Shown one piece after another: positions 1-7,394 of a stretch of 64,000 nucleotides of DNA (the stretch's first letter is position 1; each line of letters starts with the position of its first letter). The DNA comes from Pseudomonas weihenstephanensis (GTDB taxonomy: Bacteria; Pseudomonadota; Gammaproteobacteria; Pseudomonadales; Pseudomonadaceae), in NCBI RefSeq assembly GCF_001043055.1, contig NZ_JYLF01000011.1, positions 1-64,000 on the forward strand, in the 5' to 3' direction. The notes under the pieces were generated by a model. The model did not search any database and had not been told where the DNA came from. It saw only the letters and a program-made list of their open reading frames with translations. Both the position numbers and the translations under genes were made by a program.

Positions 1-1435
1 CGGTTTTGATCGCGCCTCCCAGTTTCCAGCCTTGTGAAATGCCGATGACCTTCTCTTCAGGGACACCGGCCTCGACCAGGGCATCGAGAATCGCGCCGAT
101 ACCTGCCGGATCGAGACCGACCTTGTCCAGCAAGCCGGACTGTTCTACGCGGGCGACCAGACTGGCCACCTGCTCCACGTCTTGGCCGATTTGCTCGACC
201 AGCGTGAGGTTGTTGTCTTTGGCAAAGTCATGGAAGTTGGCCGCCACGGTTTGCCGTCGGGTCAGCACCGAGGGGTGCGCCCATGCGTGGGTCCAGAGCA
301 GCCATTCGCGCGTTTTCCGGTGCCTGCCAATGGCCGCAAAGCCCAACAGGTCGTCCAGTCCCCCGCCGTCGATGCCGATGTCGATCACTTCGCACATTCG
401 CAACAGGTCGTCGAAGCTGAGTCCAGGACGTTTGCCTTGCACCTCCCAGAAGTCAGCACCGGCCCAGCGTTCAGAGAGCAGCGCTAAACCGACTTCGATG
501 TTGGCATGCTTGGCCAGAAAGCCGCGCAGTTCTTCTTCGCCCGCCTCTTCGGCCATTTTGAAGCTGCGCCGCAGGAAGACTTCGTCCACCGAGAACCCCA
601 TGTTGGGGTTTACCAGGTGGAAGTTCTCGACCAGACGGGCCTCGCCACTTTTGATCATGTCCTGCGGAAATTCGTAGATCACCGGCAGGAACTGGTTGTC
701 GTCGATGCGGCCGTCACGCACGGCGCGGGAGTACTTGAGCTTTTCGCGGAACACACCGGCAGGCGGTTCGTTGGACTGCGTGGTCAGCCAGATAACAAAG
801 CCTTCGGGCCGAGATGCAAGTCCGCCTGTGGCTTCGCGGATGATGTCCGGCGCTTTGACGTTCTTGCCGAACAGCCACGCTTCGTCGATCAGTACCCCTA
901 CAGCTTTCTTACCGCCTACCGTGTCGCCATCGGCTGCCACCACTTTGAGCGTGGCGCCGGTTTCGCGGTGGGTGATGGTGCGAAGGTGCGGCTGGACGTG
1001 CATCAGGTCGCGCAGCTCTTCGTCGTGCTTGACCATGTCGGCCGCAGGCTTGAACGAGTTGTCAGCGATCTCTTTGGTCGGGGCCAGGATGATGAACTCG
1101 GCCGACATGCGCCAGTTGCGGATCAGCGCTGTGAGCATGATCCCGGCTGCAATGGTCGATTTGGAGTTCTTCTTCGGAATACACAACATGTACTCCGAAA
1201 TCATCCGGCGCCCGGTGGTGTAGTCGTAAGCGCCGAAGATCGCCCCGGCGAAGTCGAAAACCCACTCGGCGCAAGACTCGCCAATGCTCGGGCTGCCGGG
1301 TGCGTCGACGATCTTGAGTTCGCGCAATACGGCCAGACCGGCCTCGGCTTCGTTTGGAAACAAGGGTGCCGGAATGATCGATTGCCTCAGGCGCAGCTTT
1401 TGCTCCCAATCTGGGCAGGCGGTTGTCCATTGCAT
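1..1435 (-). CDS. Phage terminase large subunit (3' end cut by window edge)
   Basis: ATPase/nuclease motor that packages phage DNA. Reading the minus strand from the ATG at 1435 gives 478 open codons running off the left edge. It begins MQWTTACPDWEQKL and contains a motor-like region with IPKKNSKST (Walker-A-like, about residue 80) and VLIDEAWLFG (Walker-B-like, about residue 155). An acidic stretch, IDIGIDGGGLDDL, is consistent with the nuclease domain. It starts right after the stop of the small-subunit gene, the usual terminase order. The nuclease C-terminus is not visible. The family assignment is from motifs and context and is firm; the exact terminase subfamily is not resolved. Confidence 0.9.
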   Translation of the reverse strand, partial: MQWTTACPDWEQKLRLRQSIIPAPLFPNEAEAGLAVLRELKIVDAPGSPSIGESCAEWVFDFAGAIFGAYDYTTGRRMISEYMLCIPKKNSKSTIAAGIMLTALIRNWRMSAEFIILAPTKEIADNSFKPAADMVKHDEELRDLMHVQPHLRTITHRETGATLKVVAADGDTVGGKKAVGVLIDEAWLFGKNVKAPDIIREATGGLASRPEGFVIWLTTQSNEPPAGVFREKLKYSRAVRDGRIDDNQFLPVIYEFPQDMIKSGEARLVENFHLVNPNMGFSVDEVFLRRSFKMAEEAGEEELRGFLAKHANIEVGLALLSERWAGADFWEVQGKRPGLSFDDLLRMCEVIDIGIDGGGLDDLLGFAAIGRHRKTREWLLWTHAWAHPSVLTRRQTVAANFHDFAKDNNLTLVEQIGQDVEQVASLVARVEQSGLLDKVGLDPAGIGAILDALVEAGVPEEKVIGISQGWKLGGAIKT

Positions 1436-1933
1436 TTACTTGACTGCCTTCAATGGGGGGGGCGGACTGGAGCCAAAGCGCCCTGCCCCGGCTACCTTGG
1501 CGGCGTTTTCGCGCTCGGTCTTTTTCCCGGTCTCGCCTTTACGTTGGTGCATGAAAGGCATCAGGGCTTTTGCAGCGTCGACCCGCAGCTTTGCCTCGGC
1601 TCCATGATCATTCATGGCCGCCAACAGGAAGGCTTTGGGGTCGGAGTAGGACAAGGCTTTGCTCAAATCGAAGCTTAGCGTGTCATCCGGTTCGCTCGTT
1701 TGTGAGACCTCATCAGCTGGTTTTTGCGCTGTTGAGGCTTTAACAATTTTCTTGGTTTTTTTGTTAAAGGTCGTTCCGGCCATTGCGGCCATCACGTAAG
1801 GGTCTTTTGCAAGCCGTGATCCGGCTGCCGATGCGCTGGACGCTGCGTAACCTGCGGCTATGGCCGCGTCCTTATTTGAGGCACCGCCCCGCAAAGCGTC
1901 AACGAATGCCCGCTTCTTGGGTGTTAAAGCCAT
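1436..1933 (-). CDS. Phage terminase small subunit
   Basis: DNA-recognition subunit of the packaging motor, 165 residues. The N-terminus (MALTPKKRAFVDALRGG, then NKDAAIAAGYA) is the helix-turn-helix typical of small terminases of the Terminase_2 type, where an AAIAAGY-like motif marks the recognition helix. The middle is Lys/Thr-rich and the C-terminus basic. I chose the ATG at 1933, with AGGAA about 9 bases upstream, over a TTG two codons earlier. Its stop touches the start of the large-subunit gene, so the two should be co-translated. Confidence 0.88.
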   Translation of the reverse strand: MALTPKKRAFVDALRGGASNKDAAIAAGYAASSASAAGSRLAKDPYVMAAMAGTTFNKKTKKIVKASTAQKPADEVSQTSEPDDTLSFDLSKALSYSDPKAFLLAAMNDHGAEAKLRVDAAKALMPFMHQRKGETGKKTERENAAKVAGAGRFGSSPPPPLKAVK

Positions 1934-2046
1934 TAACAAAAATTCCTGAAAAGGGGAAAAAATGTGCGCGTGCGGGAGGGGGTGGTGTCCGAGACAAAAG
2001 GTCTGGAGGTTTTGACCCGCCCCTCCCCTTGCTCAAGATGTGAATC

Positions 2047-2367
2047 TCAACAGCCGAGATGAGCCATGGATTCGCGGGCCGTCTTGGCCTTGTGGCAAGG
2101 GATGCAGAGCGCCTGAAGGTTGCTGTCGTCTTCGGTACCGCCTTGGGCCAGGTTAACGATGTGGTCAACCTCAAGGCTGTGAGTGACCAGACCGCAGTTA
2201 CGACAGGTGTAGTGGTCCCGCAACAAAATGGTCTCTCGCTTGCGACGCCAAGGACGCCCGCCGCGACCAGAACCCCAGCCTTCGCTGCCCGCAGCCTCAG
2301 CGAGTGAGGTCATCTTGCGGCCTTCATGCGGCTTAATGCGGGACTTGAGGCTAGGTAACTTGGCCAT
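2047..2367 (-). CDS. HNH endonuclease next to terminase
   Basis: Small HNH nuclease of 106 residues. Residues about 50-95 carry the zinc-binding HNH pattern: YTCRNCG, then LEVDHIVNLAQGG, then NLQALCIPCHKAK. Two CxxC pairs surround the catalytic DHI. Phage HNH proteins beside terminase genes support DNA cleavage during packaging (known for cos phages such as HK97); that role here is inferred from position. It overlaps the preceding gene by one base (TGATG), indicating translational coupling. Confidence 0.9.
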   Translation of the reverse strand: MAKLPSLKSRIKPHEGRKMTSLAEAAGSEGWGSGRGGRPWRRKRETILLRDHYTCRNCGLVTHSLEVDHIVNLAQGGTEDDSNLQALCIPCHKAKTARESMAHLGC

Positions 2368-2558
2368 CAGATACGCTTCCCGCTCATATAGGTTTGCGGC
2401 AGTGCATCCGGGTCAGGTTCGTCATCACCCTCGTCCGCCAACACTGTGATCAGTTGAGTTTGTTGAGTCGCTATCCGTTCGAGGATCGCGGTCTGCTTGA
2501 TCTGCTCGGCCAGTACCTGGCTTAACAGGCCAACCAAGGAGTTCTGCGGCTCGTTCAT
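2367..2558 (-). CDS. Small phage protein of unknown function
   Basis: A 63-residue protein with no recognised domain. It is predicted to be mostly helical (SQVLAEQIKQTAILERIATQ, coiled-coil-like), followed by an acidic tail (DEGDDEPDPD). It overlaps the upstream gene by ATGA and the downstream HNH gene by TGATG, so it sits firmly inside a coupled operon between the holin region and the terminase. The tight coupling is the main evidence that it is a real gene. Confidence 0.65.
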   Translation of the reverse strand: MNEPQNSLVGLLSQVLAEQIKQTAILERIATQQTQLITVLADEGDDEPDPDALPQTYMSGKRI

Positions 2559-2845
2559 GACTCAGCATTTGCGTAAGTTCTTGAGTCCGCTTTCATGTCG
2601 GAGAGTTCCACCACCACGATCTCAGCCTCAGCACTCACTGGCTGGATGATCTCGGGATACACGGTGATGACCGCCGTCCATGCACCACCGGCCTCAGCCT
2701 TCAGTTCAACCGATTGCACCCTGGCCAGCTCACTACCATCACTCAGTATCACCTTCGTGCCCTGAGCTAACTGGATGCTGCCGGGGCTTTTGCTCGGCGG
2801 GGGAAGGATCGTCAGCACGCTTAAAGAGTTCTTTTGCTCGTTCAT
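2555..2845 (-). CDS. Phage protein of unknown function (96 aa)
   Basis: Unrecognised soluble protein. It has a low-complexity N-terminus, then a beta-rich stretch (GTKVILSDGSELARVQSVEL, residues about 30-50) and a segment ending in VVVELSDMKAD. I chose the ATG at 2845, with GGAAGG about 10 bases upstream, over a TTG two codons earlier. It overlaps the next gene by ATGA. About 107 bases of its 5' part also encode the end of the 55-residue gene at 2739-2906 in another frame; both frames look coding. Confidence 0.65.
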   Translation of the reverse strand: MNEQKNSLSVLTILPPPSKSPGSIQLAQGTKVILSDGSELARVQSVELKAEAGGAWTAVITVYPEIIQPVSAEAEIVVVELSDMKADSRTYANAES

Positions 2846-2906
2846 ATGCAATTGCCTTCCACTTGTTGAGTCGTGCGCGCCGAGTGGCGCATCCGTTACA
2901 GGCCAT
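2739..2906 (-). CDS. Small CxxC protein coupled to the holin (55 aa)
   Basis: A 55-residue basic, helical protein beginning MACNGCATRRARLNKWKAIA. Its ATG overlaps the holin stop codon as TGATG, strong evidence of translational coupling. It has an N-terminal CxxC and then an amphipathic Lys/Arg-rich helix. Its last two thirds overlap the start of the 96-residue gene in a different frame. There is no signal peptide, membrane segment or lipobox, so it does not look like an Rz/Rz1 spanin despite the overlap. Function unknown. Confidence 0.6.
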   Translation of the reverse strand: MACNGCATRRARLNKWKAIAYERAKELFKRADDPSPAEQKPRQHPVSSGHEGDTE

Positions 2907-3235
2907 CAGTCTGATCGCCGTGGCAGCTTGAAGTCAGCGAAGCGATCTGCCAGGTCGGCCAGCTTCTTTACGCCCAGAAAGCCGATGAATACACCGGCTG
3001 CTGTAGCAAAGTTCTGCGGCAACCCGAAGTACTCAAGCACCGGTATCAATCCGATTGTGATCAACGTGCAGATCGCCGCTTCCAACACCGCTTGGCGCCG
3101 TGTGCCGCCGCCATAGATGATCCTGACCCCAGCCATCAGGGCTGAAAGCCCTGCGGCGTAGAGTGTCGGTGCATGTTGGCTCAGCCAGGCGAGCGCAAGC
3201 ACCCAAAACTCAGGGGTCTTCTCAGGCATGGTCAT
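2906..3235 (-). CDS. Phage holin (lambda-holin-like family)
   Basis: A 109-residue membrane protein with three likely membrane segments: about 10-30 (FWVLALAWLSQHA onward), about 48-68 (ILEAAICTLITIGLIPVLEY-like region) and about 75-95 (FATAAGVFIGFLGVKKLA). The charged C-terminus and the GGGTRRQAVLEA loop fit the lambda-type holin family found in Pseudomonas prophages. It would permeabilise the inner membrane at lysis. The start ATG at 3235 has GGGAGG 8-9 bases upstream. No endolysin is visible within the window. Confidence 0.75.
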   Translation of the reverse strand: MTMPEKTPEFWVLALAWLSQHAPTLYAAGLSALMAGVRIIYGGGTRRQAVLEAAICTLITIGLIPVLEYFGLPQNFATAAGVFIGFLGVKKLADLADRFADFKLPRRSD

Positions 3236-3272
3236 CTCGATGTCCTCCCAGCTTGGGAGTGAGGGAATGTGG

Positions 3273-3779
3273 TTAGTCGCGCGTGAGTGGATTCAGCGCC
3301 GCGACCAGCAGCGCTTTGCCTTTCAACAGCTCGACATGAGCGAGGCTGGTCAGCTTGGTATCTACGAAGGAGTGGCCGGCGAGCATCTTGTCCAGCAACT
3401 CCATCGTGCTCCCAAGACTATGCACCACATTCAACACAGACTGTTCGTACTCGGCGCGGGCCTTCTCGACGGCCTGGCGCACCTCTTCAATGGGTAGCCC
3501 GACACCGGCAGGATGGGCTCGCTTTAAAAAGGTAGAGCCATCGGTGTACATGGCGCCATACACCACCCCATCAGCGTGGTAGGCGTCAGGCATGCGACCA
3601 AAGCCAATAATCGAGAACTGTTCGCGCTGCTTGGTGTTGAGCAGGTCGCCGGTGATGTCGAGGAATGCCGAGGGATCGCTGTTCGACAGACGCTTCAAGG
3701 CCGTGGCAAGCATGGCGACATCACTACCCACCACTGCATCGATAACAGCCTGCTTGTCACGTTTTGCTTGATCGGTCAT
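3273..3779 (-). CDS. Phage protein of unknown function (168 aa)
   Basis: A 168-residue soluble protein with no domain I recognise. The N-terminal half is helical (VIDAVVGSDVAMLATALKRL), the middle has a beta-like segment (GVVYGAMYTDGSTFLKRA), and the C-terminus is helical again. It is the first gene after two consecutive terminators in the late arm, so its expression should depend on antitermination. GGAG lies 7 bases before the ATG. It precedes the holin, suggesting a late, possibly lysis-linked role, but nothing in the sequence proves this. Confidence 0.65.
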   Translation of the reverse strand: MTDQAKRDKQAVIDAVVGSDVAMLATALKRLSNSDPSAFLDITGDLLNTKQREQFSIIGFGRMPDAYHADGVVYGAMYTDGSTFLKRAHPAGVGLPIEEVRQAVEKARAEYEQSVLNVVHSLGSTMELLDKMLAGHSFVDTKLTSLAHVELLKGKALLVAALNPLTRD

Positions 3780-3797
3780 TACCGGGCTCCAGAAACA

Positions 3798-3826
3798 GAA
3801 AAGGCCCGCCGATATGGCGAGCCTCG
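3798..3826 (-). terminator. Intrinsic terminator, late arm
   Basis: On the minus strand a stem AGGCTCGCC / GGCGGGCCT with loop ATAT is followed by TTTTC. It is the last of three terminators between the Q-like gene and the late genes. Confidence 0.7.
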
Positions 3827-3886
3827 TAATAGATCAGCTCCAACAGCACTCCCGGCTTGGAGCTACGGGTGTGGCGGAGCCGAAAA

Positions 3887-3917
3887 CGAAAAAGCCCCGG
3901 CAAATGCCGAGGCTTGG
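3887..3917 (-). terminator. Intrinsic terminator, late arm
   Basis: On the minus strand, AAGCCTCGGCA and TGCCGGGGCTT form a hairpin followed by TTTTT. It lies just downstream of the DUF2513-like gene. Confidence 0.8.
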
Positions 3918-3949
3918 TATAGGTGCAGAGGACCGGTGTTGATCTCCGG

Positions 3950-4213
3950 CTAGTTGGCTTCGATAAAATCGTGGCCAGCCCAAGTCATCTCAAAATTGTC
4001 TTCATCATGATCGGTGCGGGTGACCTTCACGAAACCTGCCGTTTCAAGAAGGTGCAGGTGGTAACTCACTGCGGGCTCAAGGCCAGCGCCCTGATGCGCG
4101 TATCTCTCAGTGAAAATGCCGAAAATCTCGCTGCGATAAAGCCCTCCACCACTGTTGTCTTCAGTGGAAACCATTTCGAGTATTTCTTTCGCTAGCAGGT
4201 TGTTTCTTTTCAT
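3950..4213 (-). CDS. DUF2513-like winged-helix protein
   Basis: An 87-residue protein starting MKRNNLLAKEILEMV at 4213, with AAGGA about 8 bases upstream; an in-frame extension upstream lacks any ribosome site. It has the layout I know for DUF2513 proteins: an N-terminal MKR helix, a helix-turn-helix-like core (AVSYHLHLLETAGFVKV) and a C-terminal LTWAGHDF-type motif (here MTWAGHDFIEA). Such proteins occur in prophages and are presumed DNA-binding. It lies between terminators, downstream of the Q-like gene. Confidence 0.75.
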   Translation of the reverse strand: MKRNNLLAKEILEMVSTEDNSGGGLYRSEIFGIFTERYAHQGAGLEPAVSYHLHLLETAGFVKVTRTDHDEDNFEMTWAGHDFIEAN

Positions 4214-4278
4214 GAGCGAATCCTTGCAGTTGATGCCGAGTGGCCATAACAAGATTACAGCACCATCCTGAAACGAAG

Positions 4279-4306
4279 AAGCCCGACTCAATGGCCGGGC
4301 TTTCTT
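4279..4306. terminator. Terminator-like hairpin downstream of Q-like gene
   Basis: AAGCCCG (4279-4285) and CGGGCTT (4296-4302) form a stem with a 10-base loop; CTTTCTTTG follows on the plus strand and CTTCG on the minus strand. It is the first of three hairpins between the antiterminator and the late genes. Confidence 0.6.
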
Positions 4307-4376
4307 TGTGGTGTCCCGCTGTAACAGCTAAACACGGTGCCATGAAAACAAACCTATTCCATATGGACAACCTTTT

Positions 4377-4760
4377 TTACGCAGCTTCGCGCAGCGTCTC
4401 CAGAACGCAGTCAACCCATGCCACACCAGCCTTAATAAGCTCTCGCGCTTTCATCTCACTCACCTTGTAATGGCGACCTACCCGCACTGCCGGCCACTTA
4501 GCCCCATAGTAAAGCCACACCATATCGCCCATCTGTTGGTCACGCTTACACAGCCTGGCCAAAGCCCCATCAACGGCGCAAGCCAGCTCATCAGTGATCG
4601 TGTACGACTTCGTGCTGGAAGGCAGCGCGTCACGCATCAAGGCCAACATTGGCGAGGCATAACTGGGAATCCCCATCCCGTCCATCCGCCACCAGCCCCA
4701 TTGCTCAAGCATGTGTTCGGTATCGCCCAAAGGCCGGTGCAGCGTCTTACGAATCATCAT
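4377..4760 (-). CDS. Q-like late antitermination protein
   Basis: A 127-residue protein starting MMIRKTLHRPLGDTEHMLEQWG, with the Trp-rich WGWWRMDGMG segment seen near the N-terminus of lambdoid Q-type antiterminators. The C-terminal part (MVWLYYGAKWPAVRVGRHY, then KARELIKAGVAW) resembles a sigma-region-4-like helix-turn-helix. It should load on RNA polymerase at the late promoter and allow readthrough of the terminators that follow. The ATG at 4760 has AGGAT upstream; an in-frame 14-codon extension is unlikely. It follows the internal recombinase with a two-base gap. Family call from motif and position, not a database match. Confidence 0.75.
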   Translation of the reverse strand: MMIRKTLHRPLGDTEHMLEQWGWWRMDGMGIPSYASPMLALMRDALPSSTKSYTITDELACAVDGALARLCKRDQQMGDMVWLYYGAKWPAVRVGRHYKVSEMKARELIKAGVAWVDCVLETLREAA

Positions 4761-4762
4761 TT

Positions 4763-6088
4763 TTAATCCTCGCCTATGGTTGATTTCTGAATGGTGCTGC
4801 ATGCCACGCCGTTAGCGGCCTCCAGCGTATTACCGGATTCTTTGAATCTAACGCCTGTCTGCCCGTGGATCAGGTTCAAACCTTTCTCGTCTAGATGCGC
4901 ATGCCACTTCTCCAGCGCATCACGCTTGCGGTTCATCACGTCCGACTGGATGTACACCTGCACGTTGTGGCCCATCGCATGGTTGATCAGCAGTTCACCA
5001 ATCAAGTGATCAACACCGAGAACAGCCCAACCCGTGCGCGCAAGCTTGCGCAGGTCGTGACTGGTCCACTCGCCCTTCCCCAAGCGGGTAAACACTGCGA
5101 AAGACTGCCCTTCACTCAACGCCTTACCATTGCGCGTCGGGAACAGGTACTGGCCGTCATAGCCGCGGGCGATTTGATTTTCTCGGTACTGGACCAATAG
5201 GCTACGAACTTGCTCAGTAAGCGGCAGGTGATGCTCAACACCGGTCTTGGTGTGCTCGGCCGGAATGAACCACTCGCCCTCGGCCAAACTGATATGCGAC
5301 CAGCGCGCTTGCCGGGTCTCACCAATGCGCGTGCCGTGGCACAGCATCATCAGGGCCAGCATGGCGTCAGCCGGTTCGCTACCCATCACCTGCCCCAGCT
5401 CCCCGAGCAAGTCCTGCAACTGCACCCCGCGCAAACGAGACGGCTTGATGCTCACCTTGGCCTTGGAGAAGTCCTTGAACTTGATGCCCGCCATCGGATT
5501 GGACGTGATCAGGCCCAACGCCAACGCCTGCCGAAACGCCAAAGCCAGCAACTGGAACGCCAGGCGCACGTAATCGATTGAAAGGGTTTCTTGCAGCGGC
5601 CACATCAGCAACTTGTCGAGCGCCGCCTTGTTGACCTCAACCAACGGCAAGTCACCGAGGCGCGGCAACAGATGGCACTTCATGGCCGAGGCGCCGGTGT
5701 TCTTGCGCTTGGCCGAAAGATTGCGGTCACGGGCCATGCGATCGGCATACCAGGTGAGCAGTTCACCCGTGGTCGCCCACTGCGAAATAGCCGAGCCAGC
5801 ATCTGCCGAAACCCGCAGGCGCACAGAGGGCAACGCAGCCAGTACCTGCTTGGCGCTCAAGTCCGGGAACGCGCCGATACGGTGCCAACGACGCTTATTG
5901 ACCAAGTACCAGGAGCCTCGGGTGCGGTTCTTGCCAAACCGAAAATGCAGCGCAGGATGGCCGGCATCACGCAAATCCCGAACATGCTCAAGCTTGGCAT
6001 TGCGCCCAATCTCCGCGTCGGACAGCTTGACGGTCAGGGTTTTGATGAGGGCGCCAGGCGCCAGTTTTACAGAGGCACCCTGACTCAT
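4763..6088 (-). CDS. Internal tyrosine recombinase of the prophage
   Basis: A 441-residue phage-integrase family protein. The catalytic domain is complete to the eye: the first Arg in CHGTRIGETRQARW (about 255), a beta-hairpin Lys in EHTKTGVEHHLPL, HDLRK (HxxR, about 345) and the C-terminal INHAMGHNVQVYIQSD with His and the nucleophile Tyr. The N-terminus carries a DUF4102-like fold (LHFRFGKNRTRGSWYLV) and a SAM-like core-binding domain. The phage already has a classical integrase at its attachment end, so this one may resolve or invert phage DNA or be an integrase relic. It overlaps the Lar-like gene by ATGA. Confidence 0.88.
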   Translation of the reverse strand: MSQGASVKLAPGALIKTLTVKLSDAEIGRNAKLEHVRDLRDAGHPALHFRFGKNRTRGSWYLVNKRRWHRIGAFPDLSAKQVLAALPSVRLRVSADAGSAISQWATTGELLTWYADRMARDRNLSAKRKNTGASAMKCHLLPRLGDLPLVEVNKAALDKLLMWPLQETLSIDYVRLAFQLLALAFRQALALGLITSNPMAGIKFKDFSKAKVSIKPSRLRGVQLQDLLGELGQVMGSEPADAMLALMMLCHGTRIGETRQARWSHISLAEGEWFIPAEHTKTGVEHHLPLTEQVRSLLVQYRENQIARGYDGQYLFPTRNGKALSEGQSFAVFTRLGKGEWTSHDLRKLARTGWAVLGVDHLIGELLINHAMGHNVQVYIQSDVMNRKRDALEKWHAHLDEKGLNLIHGQTGVRFKESGNTLEAANGVACSTIQKSTIGED

Positions 6089-6429
6089 ATGGCAGCCCTC
6101 GGCCAGACATTCAGCCCCTCACCTTCTCCAGCGTCATAGCAATTGCGTGCCTTGGAATCTCGACCATTCCAATGCTCTACTGCGATGCGCATCACGTCGG
6201 CGACCCTCAGGTCATGAATATGCTCAAAGGTACCGAGCGAGCAGGTATCGATGAGCGGCCCTTGGGCGCCGCAGCTGTGGCACCAGACGTGCGCCGAATA
6301 AGCCTCATCAAAGTGCTTCGTCTGAGGTCGATCCATTGCCATGATCTCGCCTGTCATGAAGTCGTGAGCTATTACGCACGGCGGCCCCTCGCAGAATGGA
6401 CACGGAGCCATCTTGATAGCCTCAATCAT
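6085..6429 (-). CDS. Lar-like restriction alleviation / zinc-ribbon protein
   Basis: A 114-residue protein with the Lar family pattern: PCPFCEGPP near the N-terminus, a second Cys pair in WCHSCGAQGP (about 50) and a later VEHWNGR motif. Lar of the Rac prophage modulates type I restriction; many phage paralogues are only presumed to do so. Two CxxC pairs should bind one zinc. It is coupled by ATGA overlaps to both the DUF3310 gene before it and the recombinase after it. Confidence 0.75.
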   Translation of the reverse strand: MIEAIKMAPCPFCEGPPCVIAHDFMTGEIMAMDRPQTKHFDEAYSAHVWCHSCGAQGPLIDTCSLGTFEHIHDLRVADVMRIAVEHWNGRDSKARNCYDAGEGEGLNVWPRAAI

Positions 6430-6647
6430 TCGATAACCACCTTGCGTTCAAGCTCGATCAAGATTTCAAGAAAGTGCTTGGCCTTCTCCAAATCGGCTAA
6501 ACCACCCTTGTCACGCCACCGCGTCACGTACTTGATAACGCTGCCCTCGGCGAACGGAATGCCATTGGCGTGAATGAACTCAATAGGCTGGATTTTCAGC
6601 GACTTGTAGTGGTCGCCAGAAACCTGTTTTTCGAGTGCGCTCATCAT
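6426..6647 (-). CDS. DUF3310 family phage protein
   Basis: A 73-residue protein matching the DUF3310 signature nearly end to end: GDHYKSLKIQPIEFIHANG, then VIKYVTRWRDKGGLADLEKA and a C-terminal helix. The family is common in phage nucleotide-metabolism or replication clusters; its activity is not established. It has AAGGAT upstream of the ATG and overlaps the next gene by ATGA. Confidence 0.85.
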   Translation of the reverse strand: MMSALEKQVSGDHYKSLKIQPIEFIHANGIPFAEGSVIKYVTRWRDKGGLADLEKAKHFLEILIELERKVVIE

Positions 6648-6698
6648 GATTTATCCTTGCAGCAGTATGCGCTCGGCTCCACCTGGGCCAGATTGGGG

Positions 6699-7394
6699 TT
6701 AGGCATGTGCAGCACCTCTCGAACGCATGGCGCGCAATGCCGCCAACGCATTGTTTCCAACATCAGGGGCGCTGCGCTCGATACTGCGCGGCGGCAAGGC
6801 AAGCGGCATTTTCTGCAACGGCAGTCCTGCCAGAACACGGCGAACCGTGATCGTGTAATTGCGCTCGAACAGCTTGATGCTCAGGTCATGGGCAAGACGG
6901 TTAAGGTTTTCAAACCCGCACTCCTTGGCCGTATGCCAAACCGCGTCATGGGACCACTGCGCCTGCCCCGCCATTGACGGGTGCGCATTGCGGCACGCTT
7001 CGCGATGAGCTGCGGCAAGTTTCGGCAGCCCCAGCATTTCCGCCGTAGGCGTGCACCAACCGATAAACACACCCACGTTGGGCACAAAATCCTTGGCAGC
7101 CTGACGCGCTCGCATCAGTCCAAATCTCAGTTGCTCAGTGCTGCAAATACCCGCTTCGAGAAAGCCCTGCATCCACTGCTGCTTGGCAGCTTTGTACGTC
7201 GCCATGTCCGGCCATGCTTGCTTCCAGGCAGGAAAGATCGAGCGCAGTTCGCGAAAGAGACCGTTGATCACCTTGGCTGTCGCCTCAGACAGTCCCGCAG
7301 CGGGCCGAGCGTTTTCGCTTTCACCGGCAGCGATGAACTGACCGGTTTGTACTTTGGCCCACAGGCCAGTGGCGATAACTGAAACTTTATTCAT
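6699..7394 (-). CDS. Lambda P-like replication protein (helicase loader)
   Basis: A 231-residue protein of the phage replication protein P family, which recruits host DnaB to the O-bound origin. Visible family marks are a conserved central stretch (FRELRSIFPAWKQAW, about 47-61), FVPNVGVFIGWC (about 102-113), and the C-terminal half typical of Pseudomonas P proteins. It overlaps the O-like gene by ATGA, exactly the O-P arrangement of lambdoid phages. An open frame of 20 codons starting inside its end (ATG at 6706) is possible but unsupported. Confidence 0.8.
   Translation of the reverse strand: MNKVSVIATGLWAKVQTGQFIAAGESENARPAAGLSEATAKVINGLFRELRSIFPAWKQAWPDMATYKAAKQQWMQGFLEAGICSTEQLRFGLMRARQAAKDFVPNVGVFIGWCTPTAEMLGLPKLAAAHREACRNAHPSMAGQAQWSHDAVWHTAKECGFENLNRLAHDLSIKLFERNYTITVRRVLAGLPLQKMPLALPPRSIERSAPDVGNNALAALRAMRSRGAAHA

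Noticed and set aside
1062-1430. 122-codon minus-strand frame beginning MDNRLPRLG
   Set aside because: Out of frame with the terminase that covers the same strand; Arg/His-rich translation.
6-1678. Long plus-strand open frames (223, 390, 175 codons) opposite the terminase
   Set aside because: They are antisense to a clearly coding minus-strand terminase; their translations are Arg/Ser/Pro-rich or Val/Gly/Gln-rich without motifs and lack ribosome sites.
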